Source: Diplonema japonicum
Taxonomy: Eukaryota > Euglenozoa > Diplonemea > Diplonemida > Diplonemidae
Length of the DNA stretch: 64,000 bases
Direction: 5' to 3'
NCBI GenBank assembly: GCA_964019335.1
Contig: OZ025703.1
Location: 1 to 64,000, forward strand
Shown here: piece after piece, positions 19,542-31,687 of the stretch
How positions within the stretch are numbered: the first letter of the stretch is position 1
Layout: the number at the start of each line of letters is the position of its first letter
The notes under the pieces: model-generated
Databases searched by the model: none
What the model saw: the letters and a program-made list of their open reading frames with translations, nothing else
Told to the model about the DNA's origin: nothing
Position numbers and translations under genes: made by a program

Positions 19542-21265
19542 ATGCCCCGAAGAAGAAATAACCCGTGGAACCGACCGGAAAAGGAAACTCACACCCCTTA
19601 CCATAACCCGAACAAGGGGGGTGGTAGAGGGGGTGAGACCAGGGGAGGTGGTAAGTCCAGGGGAGGTGGTAGAGGGGGTGAGGCCGTGAGCAACGATACA
19701 GCAGACAGCATCAGCGATGTATTATCCTTGTTAATGGAAAAATACTCAAGATATCAGAACGGGGTTCTTGACTGCAGCAAGCTGGACAGCATTGAAGAAG
19801 TACAGAAATACAACCCCAATCTCAATTCCGCTGCTTGGTGCAAGATCATCGCGCTGACCGTAAAGAAGCTGAAAGGATGCAAGGCACTTACATTGGACTC
19901 GAATAATGTGAAGACACTATACCACCTAGCGGATGCCCTCTCGGATGGTGTGCTGTTGGACTCCCTGAGCTTGCAGTACAACTCTATACCAAGTATGGAG
20001 GACATCCAGAAGCTGCGACCTCTTAAACTGCGCCACCTGCTCCTGCGAGGAAACCCTTTGTACAAGACTGACAGGGATGAGCTGCTTAAGAAACTCAAGA
20101 AGCACTTGCCGACACTGGAGAGAATAGATGGGATGGAGATTGTGCGGTCCACGGTCATCGACAGTGTGCCTCTTGCCTACGCTGGAATCAATGAGAACGA
20201 CCCACCGCAACTCACCGTTAAGGATTTCATCGGTAAATACTTTATGATGTCGCAGAATTGCAGTGGGCCGGACAAGGGTGTCGACCAACTGATGGACTTC
20301 TACGACACGAAAGCCACCATGTCTTTCACAATTCAGCCTAAGCTTGGCTTGGCTGTGTCTGGACCAGGTCTGACACTGGTACAAAGATTCGTCACATCAC
20401 AACACAACGTGATGCTGAACCCCAACGCCGCCACCGTGTACACCGGGAAGCTCAACGTGGGGAAGTGCCTCGAATCCCTCCACCAAGCTGCCATCACGTA
20501 CGACTCAGCTTCGATCCTCCGCAACACTGAGATTACTCAGGTACTCCCTGAGATCCTCCAGTCCACCGCCATGCCCTTCCCCCATCTCTTTACTGTTGTC
20601 ATGCACGGTAAGATGACTTTTTCTTTCAAGGGCAAAGGGAAGGAGGTCACTTCTTACAACAAGTATGCAGCTAGCAACACACAGCAACTACAAATAGATA
20701 CTTCGACCGCACATGGTTGCTCACTGCAAGGCACAACTCCGCCATCATCGTGAACGACGTGCTGCACATACGAGACACAAAGGACGAGCAAGATGCTGTC
20801 TTCAGGGAAGCCAAGGTGTGTTTCTATATGTGTATCTTAACATTTCCAGACTAAAAAATACTACGGGCTGCACTTGTATGCAGACGATATGAAAGTGATA
20901 CAGCTGGCGAGCGAGACAGGGCTGAGCATGGCAGCTGCGAGGTCATGTCTGGAGTTGGATGAATCGGGGCCATGGGATCTGCAGAAAGCAAGAGAATATT
21001 TCCAGCGGAAGATAGTATGTACCTATGAAAGCGTGTTACCCCACTGCAGGCAGAAGGGGTTCTCAATCAGAGCCACGTGGTGCATGAGCGCGATGTGGTA
21101 AAGCTTGCCGCCCAAAGGTTCTCTGAGCTGACTAACCTAGTTCCTGATATGGCGCACAAGTGCTTGACGTTGGTGAACCACGATCTTTGGAAGGGCTGGG
21201 AGCTGTTCCTGCACAAACAGGATAGCCTTACTCGCGAAATGTTCCAGTCACCACCCACTGCGTAA
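19542..21265 (+). CDS. MEX67: mRNA export factor Mex67/NXF-like, paralogue B
   Basis: Tandem paralogue of the preceding gene, 539 residues from exons 19542-20662, 20698-20815, 20850-21014 and 21050-21265. It has an RGG/GGGRGG-rich N-terminus (residues about 25-46), likely RNA-binding, then the same LRR, NTF2-like and TAP-C order. The three downstream introns sit at exactly the positions of introns 4-6 in paralogue A, while the three upstream introns of A are absent here, so introns were gained or lost after duplication. The C-terminal module repeats a KGWELFL motif shared with A. Which paralogue is the main exporter cannot be told from sequence. Confidence 0.88.
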
Positions 21266-21834
21266 AGCTGCGGGAGACAGAAATAACATCAAGTGTTCCC
21301 ATCCAACAGCCTGCAATATTTCTCCTTGGGAAGTGGCATTACCTACTTCCGAAGTCAGCGTCGACTAAACTCTAACCCTTCTTGAGGTTGCTTGAATTGT
21401 CTAAAATTGAAAAAAGAGCAGAAAAAAAAGAGGAAAAAAAAAAAAACAGAAAGAATGAAAGAAGAAAAGAGTCAATCCTCTGTCAAATATGTCATTTCCC
21501 ATTCTTTCTTTGACATCTATAGCCATTTCTTTAAGGACATTCGTTGCAGCGAAGATGACTTCGAAGCACTGATTCTAAGAATAGAATTTTGTATTGCTCA
21601 ATTTGGGTGAAGTTCCCTTTTATCTTTCCCTCTTGTTCCTGTAGGATGGAAAGGAAGAGGACGGTATTTGGTATTTGGTAAGTAATGCTAGTTATGACAG
21701 GAGAAATCAGGAACCTACTATCATTGAGTCCCACCCGCAGCCTCTATCAGTTACACCATCAGTTGCAGTTACGTAGTTGTCGATGCTTCCTTCTCTGTTG
21801 AATTCATCTCACACAGGGTTCTGGGCAACGTAAG
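21266..21834. other. Intergenic, A/T-rich
   Basis: No gene seen. The stretch around 21400-21460 is A-rich. A CACACAG acceptor-like site lies at 21810-21816, upstream of the next start codon. Confidence 0.6.
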
Positions 21835-23739
21835 ATGTCTCGTAGAGTGCTATACAGGCTCGCGGGTGCCGCTGCGGCAGGCTTTGGTGCTGCATCGGCT
21901 TTCACACCCATTTATGCTGAAGAGGCAAACATTAAGCTGCAGAGTAAGAAACTCTACGAAGGGAGGCTCAAAGCGTTCAATGAGATGAAGGACCTCAGCC
22001 CCATTGATGAGCTATCGTACACCCCTACGGCAAGGTACAGGGAGGCCAGCAAGGAGGAAGTGCTGTACCCCCTGATCGAAAAGAGCGACGTGCTCATGGT
22101 TGCTGGTGCTTTCTTCGGGGACGAAGGGAAGGGAAAGACTGTTGATGCCATCGCCACACACCCCAAGGTGGGTGTTGTTGTGAGGGTGAACAGCGGGGAA
22201 AATGCCGGGCACACGGTGTTCGACTCCGCCACGGGCACAAAGTACGTATTCCACTTAGCCCCTAGTGGCCTCTTGATCCCAGGGAAGGTGAATCTCGTGG
22301 GTCCCGAGTGCGTCATGGACCCCATCTCTTTCTTCAGAGAGGAGATCTCGCAACTTGTGAAGAACGACGTGAACTACCTAGACCGCCTGTACGTGGGCAA
22401 TTGCCACATCGTGACACCGTACCACAAGTTGCTTGACCTGCTGGCTAGCGGTGCCAACGCGTCGACTCTAAAGGGCATGTCGCCTGTGCACGCATCCAAG
22501 GCCAAGAAAAGGGGTATCCGTATGGATCACATCTACAATGACCGTGCAGTGGCGGAGAAGAGGCTTGCAAAGGACATGGAAGACTACTTTGCCTTCCTGT
22601 CGAGGTCGAAGATGACAGAAGAGGACGTCTTGGAGCTCTGCAAGAGCATGAACAGGGACATGGTCAGGATACAGCCGTACATCATGGACTTCGTGACAGC
22701 CAAGGACAAGGTGAAGTACCTGATGGACTTGTACGAGAAGGAAGTTATCAACAACAGCAGGTTCCCCAAAAGGGGCGACGTGTCTCATATGATCAGAGAG
22801 ACGCTGACAAGCGGCAAGAAAGTTCTTGTTGAAGGCCCGCAGTCGTACTGGCTTTCCAACGCCGCTGAGAAGTTCTGGGAGTCATCGACCTCTGCGTCCA
22901 CATGCGCAGGTGGGCTGGCTGCGTGCACCCGTTTCAACGTGTCCGATTACAAGGTTACCGTCTTGAACATTCACAAGGCACCTGGGAGCTCCAGGGTGGG
23001 GGTCGGGGCGAACCCCTCCTCTTTCATCCCGCAGGACTTCTTCAGCAGGAATGGCATTGACACGCTGAACGACCTGCCCAAGGGCACCTTCGACAAGCCC
23101 GCTGACTTCGAAGAGATCCACAAGGTGTGGATGAACAATGTGCAGGGCAACGGTATTGTGAAGCCTGCTCTGCACAAGGGATGGGATCTGGGAACAGCCA
23201 TGGCTGTGGCGTCGTCAGAGACACACGGGGAGTGCGGGGCTACCACGAAGAAGCCCCGTATCTGCGGACTGTTTGACTGTGTTGCTCACGCTGAAGTGAA
23301 CCAGGTGCAGGGGCCCTATCTGTCGATCAGTGCCTTGGACAGGGGCGACGTCTACGACAAGCTGGGGGTCATCATTGCCTATGTTTACAACCATCCTGCT
23401 GGGAGGCACTCCGTCAGCAACGGCAGGACCCTCAACAACGGGGACATCATCAAAGCAGGAGACGCGCTGCCCACTGAGGAAGCCATGAAGTACTGCCACC
23501 CCGTCGTGAAGACCCTTTCCGGATGGAAGGATACACCTCTCTATGCCGGTAGCAGCTGGTGGAAGAACACCAAGCATCCTACTGAGTTGCCGAAGAACGT
23601 GGCGGACTTCATTGACACCATCGAGCACTTCACCGGGGCAAAGGTATGCTCAGACAAACATATCACATATCACCAATAGGTTGTCTCAATCGGGAACGGT
23701 CCTAAGGGTGACCAGATAGTGTACCTCAGTAAAATCTAA
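21835..23739 (+). CDS. ADSS: Adenylosuccinate synthetase, long form with N-terminal extension
   Basis: Makes adenylosuccinate from IMP, aspartate and GTP in AMP synthesis and salvage. Exons 21835-23643 and 23680-23739 (36-nt intron, TAG acceptor) give 622 residues, against about 430-460 in bacteria and animals. The GTP-binding GDEGKGKT is at residues 95-102 and NAGHT follows. The usual Trp of QWGDEGKGK is Phe here (FFGDEG). Extra length is an N-terminal part of about 85 residues and an internal helical insertion (about residues 235-300). Long versions are known from trypanosomatids. The first 28 residues (RRVLYRLAGAAAAGFGAAS) are basic-hydrophobic and could be an organelle presequence or membrane anchor; this is inference. 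Confidence 0.92.
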
Positions 23740-24193
23740 ACAGTGAGCCCCCCTCCCCTTTGTTTTTCTTTCTTTCAGTATAGTACGCAGCGCACCTTCT
23801 AAACACAACCCATGCCCCATGTAGGGTCTGTGTGGACTGCAAAATGTTTAACACCCAACCCAATATTTCTTCCTTTTCCCCCATTTTATTTTTTTCTTTT
23901 TAATATTGTTCCCCCGGTTCCTGTGCCCTTTCGGTTTCTTATTTCTTTTCTTTTTTAAACATGCTGTGCGCTTCTGCTTTTTTTTTTCTTTACCTCTTCA
24001 TAAGAGTATTAAAGGCCTGGCAAGCATAGTGCCTGACCTGACACCCAGCATGTATTCTATTGCAGCTGCTAGGCTGCTGAAGGGAGGGATAACTTTGGGT
24101 GAAGAACCCATTGCTGCATATGCAGATTTTTAATAAGTTTTCCGGTTGTGTTAGTTACAAGTTTCATTCACCACAGGACTCTACTTATCAACC
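23740..24193. other. Intergenic, T/C-rich
   Basis: Pyrimidine-rich stretches (about 23750-24000) without a gene. A CCACAG acceptor-like site at 24171-24176 precedes the next start by 18 nt. Confidence 0.6.
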
Positions 24194-24436
24194 ATGGGTG
24201 GTGGCAACGTCTGCAAAGCTAACGCCGCTCGCGCTAAGAAGGCGAAAGAGGGATCGGGCGAGGGTGGTGGTGGCAACAGTGGTATTGAGAAGCGAGGTGG
24301 AGACACGGCGGGTAAAATTCAGGATGCGACGGCTGAGAGGGAGAAAATAAAGGCTGAGAAGGCTGCCAGAGAGGCTGAGAAGGCCAAAAAAGCGGAGAAG
24401 GAGGCCAAGAGGCTTGCCAAACTCACCAAAAAATAA
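24194..24436 (+). CDS. Small basic protein with 4F5/SERF-like N-terminus
   Basis: 80 residues, start chosen at ATGGGTGGTGGC 18 nt after a CACAG acceptor-like site. The N-terminus (MGGGN-x2-K-x-NAARAKKAKE) resembles the small 4F5-related eukaryotic proteins that begin MGGGN and carry Ala/Arg/Lys-rich helices; a Gly-rich linker follows, then a strongly charged coiled coil of A, E, K and R. The zinc-finger tail of some relatives is absent. Function of this family is poorly known. The composition is low complexity, so the assignment is tentative, though the clean ATG context and acceptor support a real gene. Confidence 0.55.
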   Translation: MGGGNVCKANAARAKKAKEGSGEGGGGNSGIEKRGGDTAGKIQDATAEREKIKAEKAAREAEKAKKAEKEAKRLAKLTKK

Positions 24437-24673
24437 ATCACCCACTCTGTCATTCCTTCCCCTTTTCACTCACCAAAAAAATACCTTTTTAACTGTTGTT
24501 GACAACTACAACCACAGTTATCTACAACCCCTCCAGAGCTCGTGCTGTCACCAACATCCACATAGCAGGCCACGCTGCATAGCATATCATACTCTTTCCA
24601 ATCCCCCCCGCCCCCCACTCACTGTTTTTTTTTAAAGCGAAAATATTTGAAGTAAAGTAGCTCGCACAGCTTA

Positions 24674-27152
24674 ATGGTAGCTAAGAATGAACTTCCTGAT
24701 GATGAGTATATAGGTAGTATAGGTGGGTCCTGCGTTAATGTCATCAAAATACTCAAAAAGAACGTGGCGTATGCAGTGTCGGTTCTAGTTGTGGGTGGGT
24801 GCTGCGTTGCTGTTGTAACGAACGGCAAGATAGAGGTGGTTGAGAAGGGCATGGTCAGGTACTTCATGCGGCGGACACTGTTCCCTTCTCTAAAGGGCGA
24901 CACTGTGCTGTTCCCAGAGGGACACACTAAAACAGAGAATGTGCCACGTATCCTGGTGAGCAGCAAAGACAATCACGAGACACTCACGTACAGGTTGCAC
25001 AAGGCGGTGAAGCACTCGTGCTTGTTGGGTGCTTTGCGGCGTTCAGGTTTGAAGGAAGTGAAAACGAAGTCATGGAACCTTCTGTGGGGCAGGCGCATCA
25101 AGGACGAGGAGTACTTGGAGTTGAACCCTTACCAGCGAGTGAACCACTTCCCCGGGACGTGGCACATTGGGAGGAAGGACATGCTCATCCGCGGCATACA
25201 GAAGATGAAGAGGAAGTTCGACAACTACAACATCATACCACCCACCTACTTGCTGCCCTTCGATGCACCCCTGCTGCAAGCGGAGATGTGCAAGTGTAAC
25301 AGGCCATACATCGTGAAGCCGCCTGCTTCATCCTGCGGGAAGGGCATATACATCACAACTAGTTACAACGAAGTGCCCACCACCACCGAGCCGTATCTCG
25401 TGCAACGCTACATCACTGACCCCCTGGTTATCAATGGTTACAAGTGTGACCTGCGACTGTACGCATCTGTCACTTCGTTTGATCCGCTGAAAGTGTACCT
25501 CCATGAGGACGGGCTTGTGAGGTTCGCAACGGAGAAGTTTAAGAAGGATGCCGCACACTACGGGGACAGGATGATGCATCTCACAAACTATTCCGTGAAT
25601 AAGAAAAGTGCCAAGTTCAAGAAGAACACTGATGCTGAAGAGGACGATGTTGGGTCGAAGTGGTCCGTCAAGGCCCTGAAAAGGCACCTCGAAAAGAAAG
25701 GGGTTGCGTGGGCCCCCATCTGGACAAGTATAAAGGACGTAGTCGTGAAGACCATTCTGTCGTGCGAGGCCACTGTCACATCGAAGGTAGGCATGTTTGT
25801 GAAACACAGGAACTCATGTTTCGAGCTCTATGGTTGTGACGTTTTGCTAACATCTTCTTTCGTACCATATTTGCTGGAGGTAAATGTTATGCCTGCACTG
25901 TCTTGTTCATCACCTTTAGACCGCAAAGTGAAGTCGTCAGTGGTGACCAGCTTACTCAATCTAATCGGCCTCCAGCAATTCAATCTTGCACAATTCACCT
26001 CCAGTGAGGAATTCCAGAAAAAGAAGAAATTTCTGGGTTATGAGTCATCGATCATAGGAAAGGAAGGTAAAAGTGATGTGCAGGCAGATGTCATCAACAA
26101 CAACAGCAACATGGTTTCCAGTAAGAAAAATGTCAAAAAGCGCGTGTTGTTTTCAGATCTTGAGAAAGAGTATTTAAACCTCATCAGAGATGCAGAGGAC
26201 GAGATGTGCCGAAGAGGTGCATTTGAGAGGATCTTCCCTACGGCAGCGACAAGCAAGGCCTACGGTCATATGTTTGAGACACATAAGTTCTCAAATGTTG
26301 TGCTTGGTGAATGGGAAGTGCTGAAAGCAAGTAAAAGTAATGCTGAGAGAGGGCAACTATTCGACTGGCTGCGAGGAGTGTCGGGCTTTCCTTTCCAGAC
26401 ACGGCAACGACACCCTCTCGCACAGCCACCGAAGGGTCACTCTCGACGTAGTGCTTCCACCGACCTCACCGACAAGCACTATGCCCACCCCATCATACGG
26501 ACAGCACGACAACCTGTCCTCCCTCCTTCCTGGCTTCAGCATCCTCCGGCAAGTAACTTTCCGATGATGCACCCAGGAACAACCCACAACCAGAAGAATG
26601 CTGGATTTAACAATTGGAACAGCCAAGTGCTAAAGTAAGTAGATAAGTAAATATTTTACCACCCACAACACATGCCTACGCATACCACAAAACAGGAATA
26701 TGAGCGACTTGGAGACGGAGATGCTCAAAGAGCACATTAGGATGGCTCTAGGTACGCTGAGCCGACTGAAAGAAGGAATAACCAGAGGAGTAGAGAGAGA
26801 GATGCATGAGAGGAGCATCGAAGCACCTAGCAGTGAGTGGCGGGAAAAAGCATCGAGGCATATATCTGATCCAAGCTCTGACTACACCTCTATAATCACA
26901 CCACGTCACCACCCTGGGTGGAACAGCAGCACCTACTCTAGCAAAAATAGTCTGCAAAGCAGCAGCGCAACTCAGCACAGCCTAGGTATCGATCTCAATA
27001 CAGCGACAGTGGAGGAACTCGAAGCGCAAGGCCGGCACTTGCATCAGTCCCATCCTCACCTTATGGGCCCCGCGAAGCTTCATCAAGCACACTGCGATCT
27101 CCTTGCTACTCATAAGAAAATGAACGAATATACACTGAACCTATACAGGTGA
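24674..27152 (+). CDS. TTLL: Tubulin tyrosine ligase-like glutamylase
   Basis: Adds glutamate side chains to tubulin, a mark of axonemal microtubules. Exons 24674-26634 and 26696-27152 join (61-nt intron with GTAAGT donor) to 805 residues. The TTL core is clear: RVNHFPGTWHIGRKD, YIVKPPASSCGKGIYI (ATP-binding lysine), QRYITDPLVINGYKCDLRLY, HLTNYSVNK and YGCDVLLT ... LLEVNVMPAL, followed by an ERIFPT segment seen in TTLL4/5/6-type polyglutamylases. The C-terminal exon is Ser-rich without a domain I know. The join to that exon is inferred from frame and splice consensus; it could instead be a separate small gene starting at 26700. Confidence 0.88.
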
Positions 27153-27242
27153 CCCTAGAGAATTTGTACTTATGTCTATTAAGTGTTGCCTGGCGTCTTT
27201 GCTTTATATACCCTAGGTTTATTACACATTGTTGTTACACAC

Positions 27243-29234
27243 ATGGCGAATGTATCCATCTTGTACGCTTATCAAAAGAAGAAGAAGGATATCGGGAAGT
27301 GGTGCGAGTTCACAGACAGTCCTGCCTCAGTGCTGGTGGACATCCAGCCTGACGCTCCCACTAGGAAGACCTATCGGCCTTCGCAGAGGTCGGAGTACGA
27401 GGCGCAAAATACGCCATCCATCTCGGAGTGTTGTACGAACACAACGCGGAAAGCTAGTGTCACTCACGGGCAGTTGCACCTTGAAGGTTGTTGGGCTAAA
27501 GACGTGGACATCCAAGATATCGAGCACCGGCTGCGCTACAGGAAAAAAGCGGAGAAGGAGGACACCTACATGCCTGCACTCAAGTCTATGACGTCCGCTG
27601 CTGAGATGTACATCAGACAGAACAATGCCGTCAACATCTATGAGAGCTACTTCAGCAACATCAAGAAGCTGCGCGAGAAGGAGGCCGACAATGCAGCTGC
27701 ATTGCAAGTCCTCACTGTGTTCGGCGATCCTTTGTTTGGAGATCTCAAGTCAGGTCGGATCCCCAGCACAAAAGTACCGCGCACCGCATGTGCCCTTGCA
27801 TGGCAGCCTGTAGAAGGCCCGCACGGCAGGAGACTGGCTGTAGCGTATTCAAACCTACGCAATCCGTATATCTCGACGTCCGCACCGATGCCTGGGGAAA
27901 GCCTCGCCTCCCATGTGTGGGATCCTGTCAATAGCAACTCGCCCGACTTCTCACTGGATCCCCCTTCGCAGCTGTGTGCATTGGAATTCAACCCTAAAGA
28001 TTTACACATCCTCGGTGGAGGCTGTCATAATGGTGTCGTGTGCTGCTTTGATTGTAGAAGGGGTGGAAGTCCTGTTTATGCAACCCCCCTCTTCAACGAG
28101 ACCGGACTTGATGCGAAGACCGGTGCTGCGGACTCGGTAGGGGCAGGGGCAATACGCTCAATTCAGTGGCTGCAGACTTCGGGAAGGGGACAGGAGATGG
28201 TGACGATCAACGGAACTAATATCTGCAGGATATGGGACATCAGAAGCCTGAAGGATCCTATTGATGTCATCAAACTGTCAAACGAGAGGATAACTGACGC
28301 TCTGGCGATGCATTACGAACCAACTACGTCACCCAACAAGGTGCTTATCGGCACAAGTACAGGGACACTTATGACTTGCAACCGAAAAGGGAAGACGGCC
28401 GACGACCGGGTAGCATCATTCCACAAGGGGCACCACGGCCCTGTGTACTCTTGTGCTTACAGCCCACACCTCCCTAAAGTGTTTCTCTCTTGTGGCGACT
28501 GGACTGCACGTGTATGGCATGAGGACTTCGAGGACCCACTTATAGTTACCGCTTACAAGGACTCCCCTGTTGTAGATATCGGGTGGCACCCGCAGCACCC
28601 CGGGGTCTTCGTCACTGCCCTTATGAACGGCACCGTTGAAGTACACAATCTGACGCACAAGCTGTGTGACCCTCTTATCACGTGCCAAGCTTCCAACGAT
28701 GACCTGCACTGCCTCAAAATGCACCCAGAAGGCGAAAAACTGGCCCTGGGGACGAGCACGGGAAAAGTTTATCTCACAATGCTGTCGCCGTCACTGCTAG
28801 AGATATCACCGTACAGCATCGGGGGTAAGAGCGACCTAGCTGCCGAAAAGGAAGAAGTGGAGGAGCTCATCGGTAGAGAGACAAGACGCTCGCAGAGTGC
28901 ACGAATTCGTAACCAGCCCCAAGAGAGCGTAGCCAGCGTACAAGGCAAGCCGCCGCCCACCGACTCAGAGCTCTTGGAACTCACGGCTGTTTACATCCAC
29001 GAGCTGGAGCAGTACTCTGCCAAGGAAGGCGTCAGGTACAAGATCGCAAAGATTAAAGACACATTCCTTGCTACGGGCAAGCAAGCTGAGCATGTCCTCA
29101 AGAAGGTCAAAGAGAACATTGACAACACCATCGACCTAGACATCTTCCGACAGGGCATCCAGGAGCCGGAGTTGGACTTCAACATCGAAGTAGATTCGTC
29201 AAGCACGGACAGCAGCGAGAAGAGCAACGCGTGA
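27243..29234 (+). CDS. DNAI2: Outer-arm dynein intermediate chain 2 (DNAI2/IC69 type)
   Basis: WD-repeat intermediate chain that helps dock outer dynein arms to axonemal doublets. 663 residues, no intron found. Start placed at ATGGCGAATGTA because the family begins right there (short hydrophobic stretch, then GKWCEFTD); the frame is open further upstream. Family marks: EGCWAKDVDIQDIEHRLRYRK (relatives have EGGWPKDV), KQNNA-like IRQNNAVNIYESYF, then WD repeats in the middle (LCALEFNPKD, CRIWDIRSL, VYSCAYSPHLPKVFLSCGDW, VVDIGWHPQHPGVF) and a charged C-terminal helix. Neighbouring TTLL and kinesin genes also belong to the flagellum/microtubule set. Confidence 0.93.
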   Translation: MANVSILYAYQKKKKDIGKWCEFTDSPASVLVDIQPDAPTRKTYRPSQRSEYEAQNTPSISECCTNTTRKASVTHGQLHLEGCWAKDVDIQDIEHRLRYRKKAEKEDTYMPALKSMTSAAEMYIRQNNAVNIYESYFSNIKKLREKEADNAAALQVLTVFGDPLFGDLKSGRIPSTKVPRTACALAWQPVEGPHGRRLAVAYSNLRNPYISTSAPMPGESLASHVWDPVNSNSPDFSLDPPSQLCALEFNPKDLHILGGGCHNGVVCCFDCRRGGSPVYATPLFNETGLDAKTGAADSVGAGAIRSIQWLQTSGRGQEMVTINGTNICRIWDIRSLKDPIDVIKLSNERITDALAMHYEPTTSPNKVLIGTSTGTLMTCNRKGKTADDRVASFHKGHHGPVYSCAYSPHLPKVFLSCGDWTARVWHEDFEDPLIVTAYKDSPVVDIGWHPQHPGVFVTALMNGTVEVHNLTHKLCDPLITCQASNDDLHCLKMHPEGEKLALGTSTGKVYLTMLSPSLLEISPYSIGGKSDLAAEKEEVEELIGRETRRSQSARIRNQPQESVASVQGKPPPTDSELLELTAVYIHELEQYSAKEGVRYKIAKIKDTFLATGKQAEHVLKKVKENIDNTIDLDIFRQGIQEPELDFNIEVDSSSTDSSEKSNA

Positions 29235-29375
29235 CGGTGCCTTTAGTTTGCGGCATTTTCTTTTGGTTTAAGTTTAGGTCTTAAAGTTCAAGTAACTAAC
29301 TAGCTTTTTTTTTTTTTACCCGTTGTATTTTTCTTTTTCTTTTTTTCTAATCTATTTTTAAGGGTTGGTGTTAAA

Positions 29376-31687
29376 ATGGACAGCAGCGAGAAGAAAGTGT
29401 CGGTGGCGGTGAGGATCAGGCCGAGGCTGCCTGTGGGGCTTGGAAGTAAGGTACAGCAAGAGGAGTATCAGCACCCCAACTGTTTGATTGTGCAAGATGA
29501 AGAGACCTTGAGGCTGCAGGAGCAGAAACAGGAGGAAAACTGCAGGTCCGCTCTGTACACCTTCGACTATGTCTTTGACACCGACTGTATGCAGAGTGAG
29601 GTCTACGAGGAAGCCGTGCAAGAGCTAGTCGACACCAGTCTGTCGGTATGTATGGTTAGCCCCCCGTATCACTACAGGGTGCGAACTGCACTATCCTTGC
29701 ATACGGCCAAACCGGTTCAGGTAAGACCCACACAGTACTGGGCCAGGTAAAATCGAACCCCTTAGAAGGTGTGAAACAACTAAAGCAATGTATCTTTAAT
29801 TTATAGATGACCTGCTAACACCCGAGAGTGGTCTGTTCCTGAGGTGTTTGAAGGATTTGTTCGAATATAAAAAGCGACGTGAAGAGAAGGCGTGGGTGGT
29901 GATTGCACGTATGCAGAACTCAACACACCTTTTTACACTCTCGCAGTTTCGTGCATAGAAATTTACTTAGATCACGCGAGGGACTTGTTGTCATCAAACC
30001 CCACTGAAAATATTAAGGTACGGCACACCGCACATATCACTGCCACAGATCATCCTGACTGACGACGACGTGAAGATGCCAACGTTGACGCGTTACGAAA
30101 TATTAAACCTAAATGATGTCTACAAGCATTTCAAGGATGCAAGCAAGCACAGAACGACGAGGGCGACTGACGCCAACGACTCCTCCTCTCGTTCGCACTG
30201 TCTCTTTGTTATTGACATCGTCCAGCAGGACAGAACCGACAAAAACCCTGCTCAACCTGACATTTCATTCTTGCGCGACCCTGGAGCTTTCTCAAGGTGT
30301 GCCACTCGAAATAATAACCGCATCATAATATACCCCAGGAAACCCCCCAAGTCCCGTTCTGCATCTCCTGCCGTTGCTGCTTCTCCGAAGTCAGCATCTC
30401 CTTCCCTCCATGACACATGTGCAACCGTTATCTACAAAAAGGACGAACCCCCAATTGTTGCTAGTAAGGTACTTCGCACATTGACTCTCACCTCACACCT
30501 CACACAGATCGTTCTTGCAGATCTTGCCGGTTCCGAGAAGAGTTCTGGAAAGACAGGTTCCGGTGCCACAGCGGGGACCGCCATGTTCAAGGAGATGACT
30601 AGCATCAATAAATCACTCACGGCACTTGGGAACGTAGCCCACGCACTGCACGCAGGCGCCTCGCACATCCCCTACAGAGACTCCACACTAACTAGAATCT
30701 TGAAGCCGTCCTTCGCCTCGCAATCCAGTAAAATCCTGCTGATTTCCAACCTGTCGCCCACCCAGCTGACCTATGACGAATCCTTCTCGACACTGCAGTT
30801 CGCGAACAAAGTGAAAGCCATGAAGGTCTCCAACAGCATGATCGGTGCTGACCAGCAACAGCTGCAGTTTGACTTTCTTGAAACACAGAAGACCCAGTGG
30901 GCTCTCCTTGCCGACCTGCACATCTCGCAGCTGAACTTTGAGAACGAACCCATGCTGCGTAGGTACACCGATGTCGTGCAGGCACCCTTCAACATCCATA
31001 AGCTGCGCCACAAAACACAAGAGAAAGAGCGGCAAAGGGTTATCAGGGACTTGGAGCCAGCAGGGAGAGACGAAAAAGTTAAAATTGCTGAGAAAATAGC
31101 AAAGCGGAAGAAAGAAGAAGCCGCCAAGCTAGCAGAGATGAAGAAAGAGATCTTCGATGGCCTGGTGGACGAGCACACAAACAAGGTATGCACATTACAT
31201 CAAAACTAGACACCGACACCGACAGGTCGCGAGTTTGCAAGGCCAGATCGAGACCCTCCAAAACGAGTCGGGAGACTTTCACTCCAAACTGGAGAAGGAA
31301 GTCAACGAAAAGAAGACAGAGAACAAAGACCACGAACAGGCAACAGAGAGCTTTTTGAAGGAGAAGAAGGAGCTAAGGGGCAGGATCGAGAATGGGCAGG
31401 TGGAACACAAGAGGCTAATGGAAGAGCGCCAGAAACTCAATGAGCTCGAAAAGAAGAGCAAAACGGACAACCATCACAAACAGAGTGCTGCCGAACTTGA
31501 GCTAGTGGCAGCAGAGAAGAACTATGCAGGCTCTATGTGGGGGCACTGCAAGGCACAGGAGTATTACTTCAAGGTCAAGGCCTTTAGAGAGACCCAGACT
31601 GCTCTTATCGAGGCGCAGAAACAGAACATCCTCCGAGTCGAGCAGGCGAGAAAAGAGTCTGATAAACTTGGCAAGCTGTTAAAATAG
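29376..31687 (+). CDS. Kinesin with N-terminal motor and coiled-coil tail
   Basis: Microtubule motor. Eight exons (29376-29645, 29678-29768, 29807-29908, 29947-30017, 30049-30296, 30339-30468, 30508-31185, 31226-31687) join in frame to 683 residues. Motor marks: P-loop GQTGSGKT (residues 101-108, spanning exon 2), switch I NDSSSRSH, switch II DLAGSEK, then [11 protein letters not shown] and [10 protein letters not shown]. The motor is about 400 residues and the rest a Lys/Glu-rich coiled coil. Two introns (30297-30338 and 30469-30507) have lengths divisible by three and no stop, so retention would also stay in frame; I treat them as introns because the skipped stretches do not fit kinesin. 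I cannot assign the kinesin class; kinesin-9-like axonemal types are possible. Confidence 0.87.
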
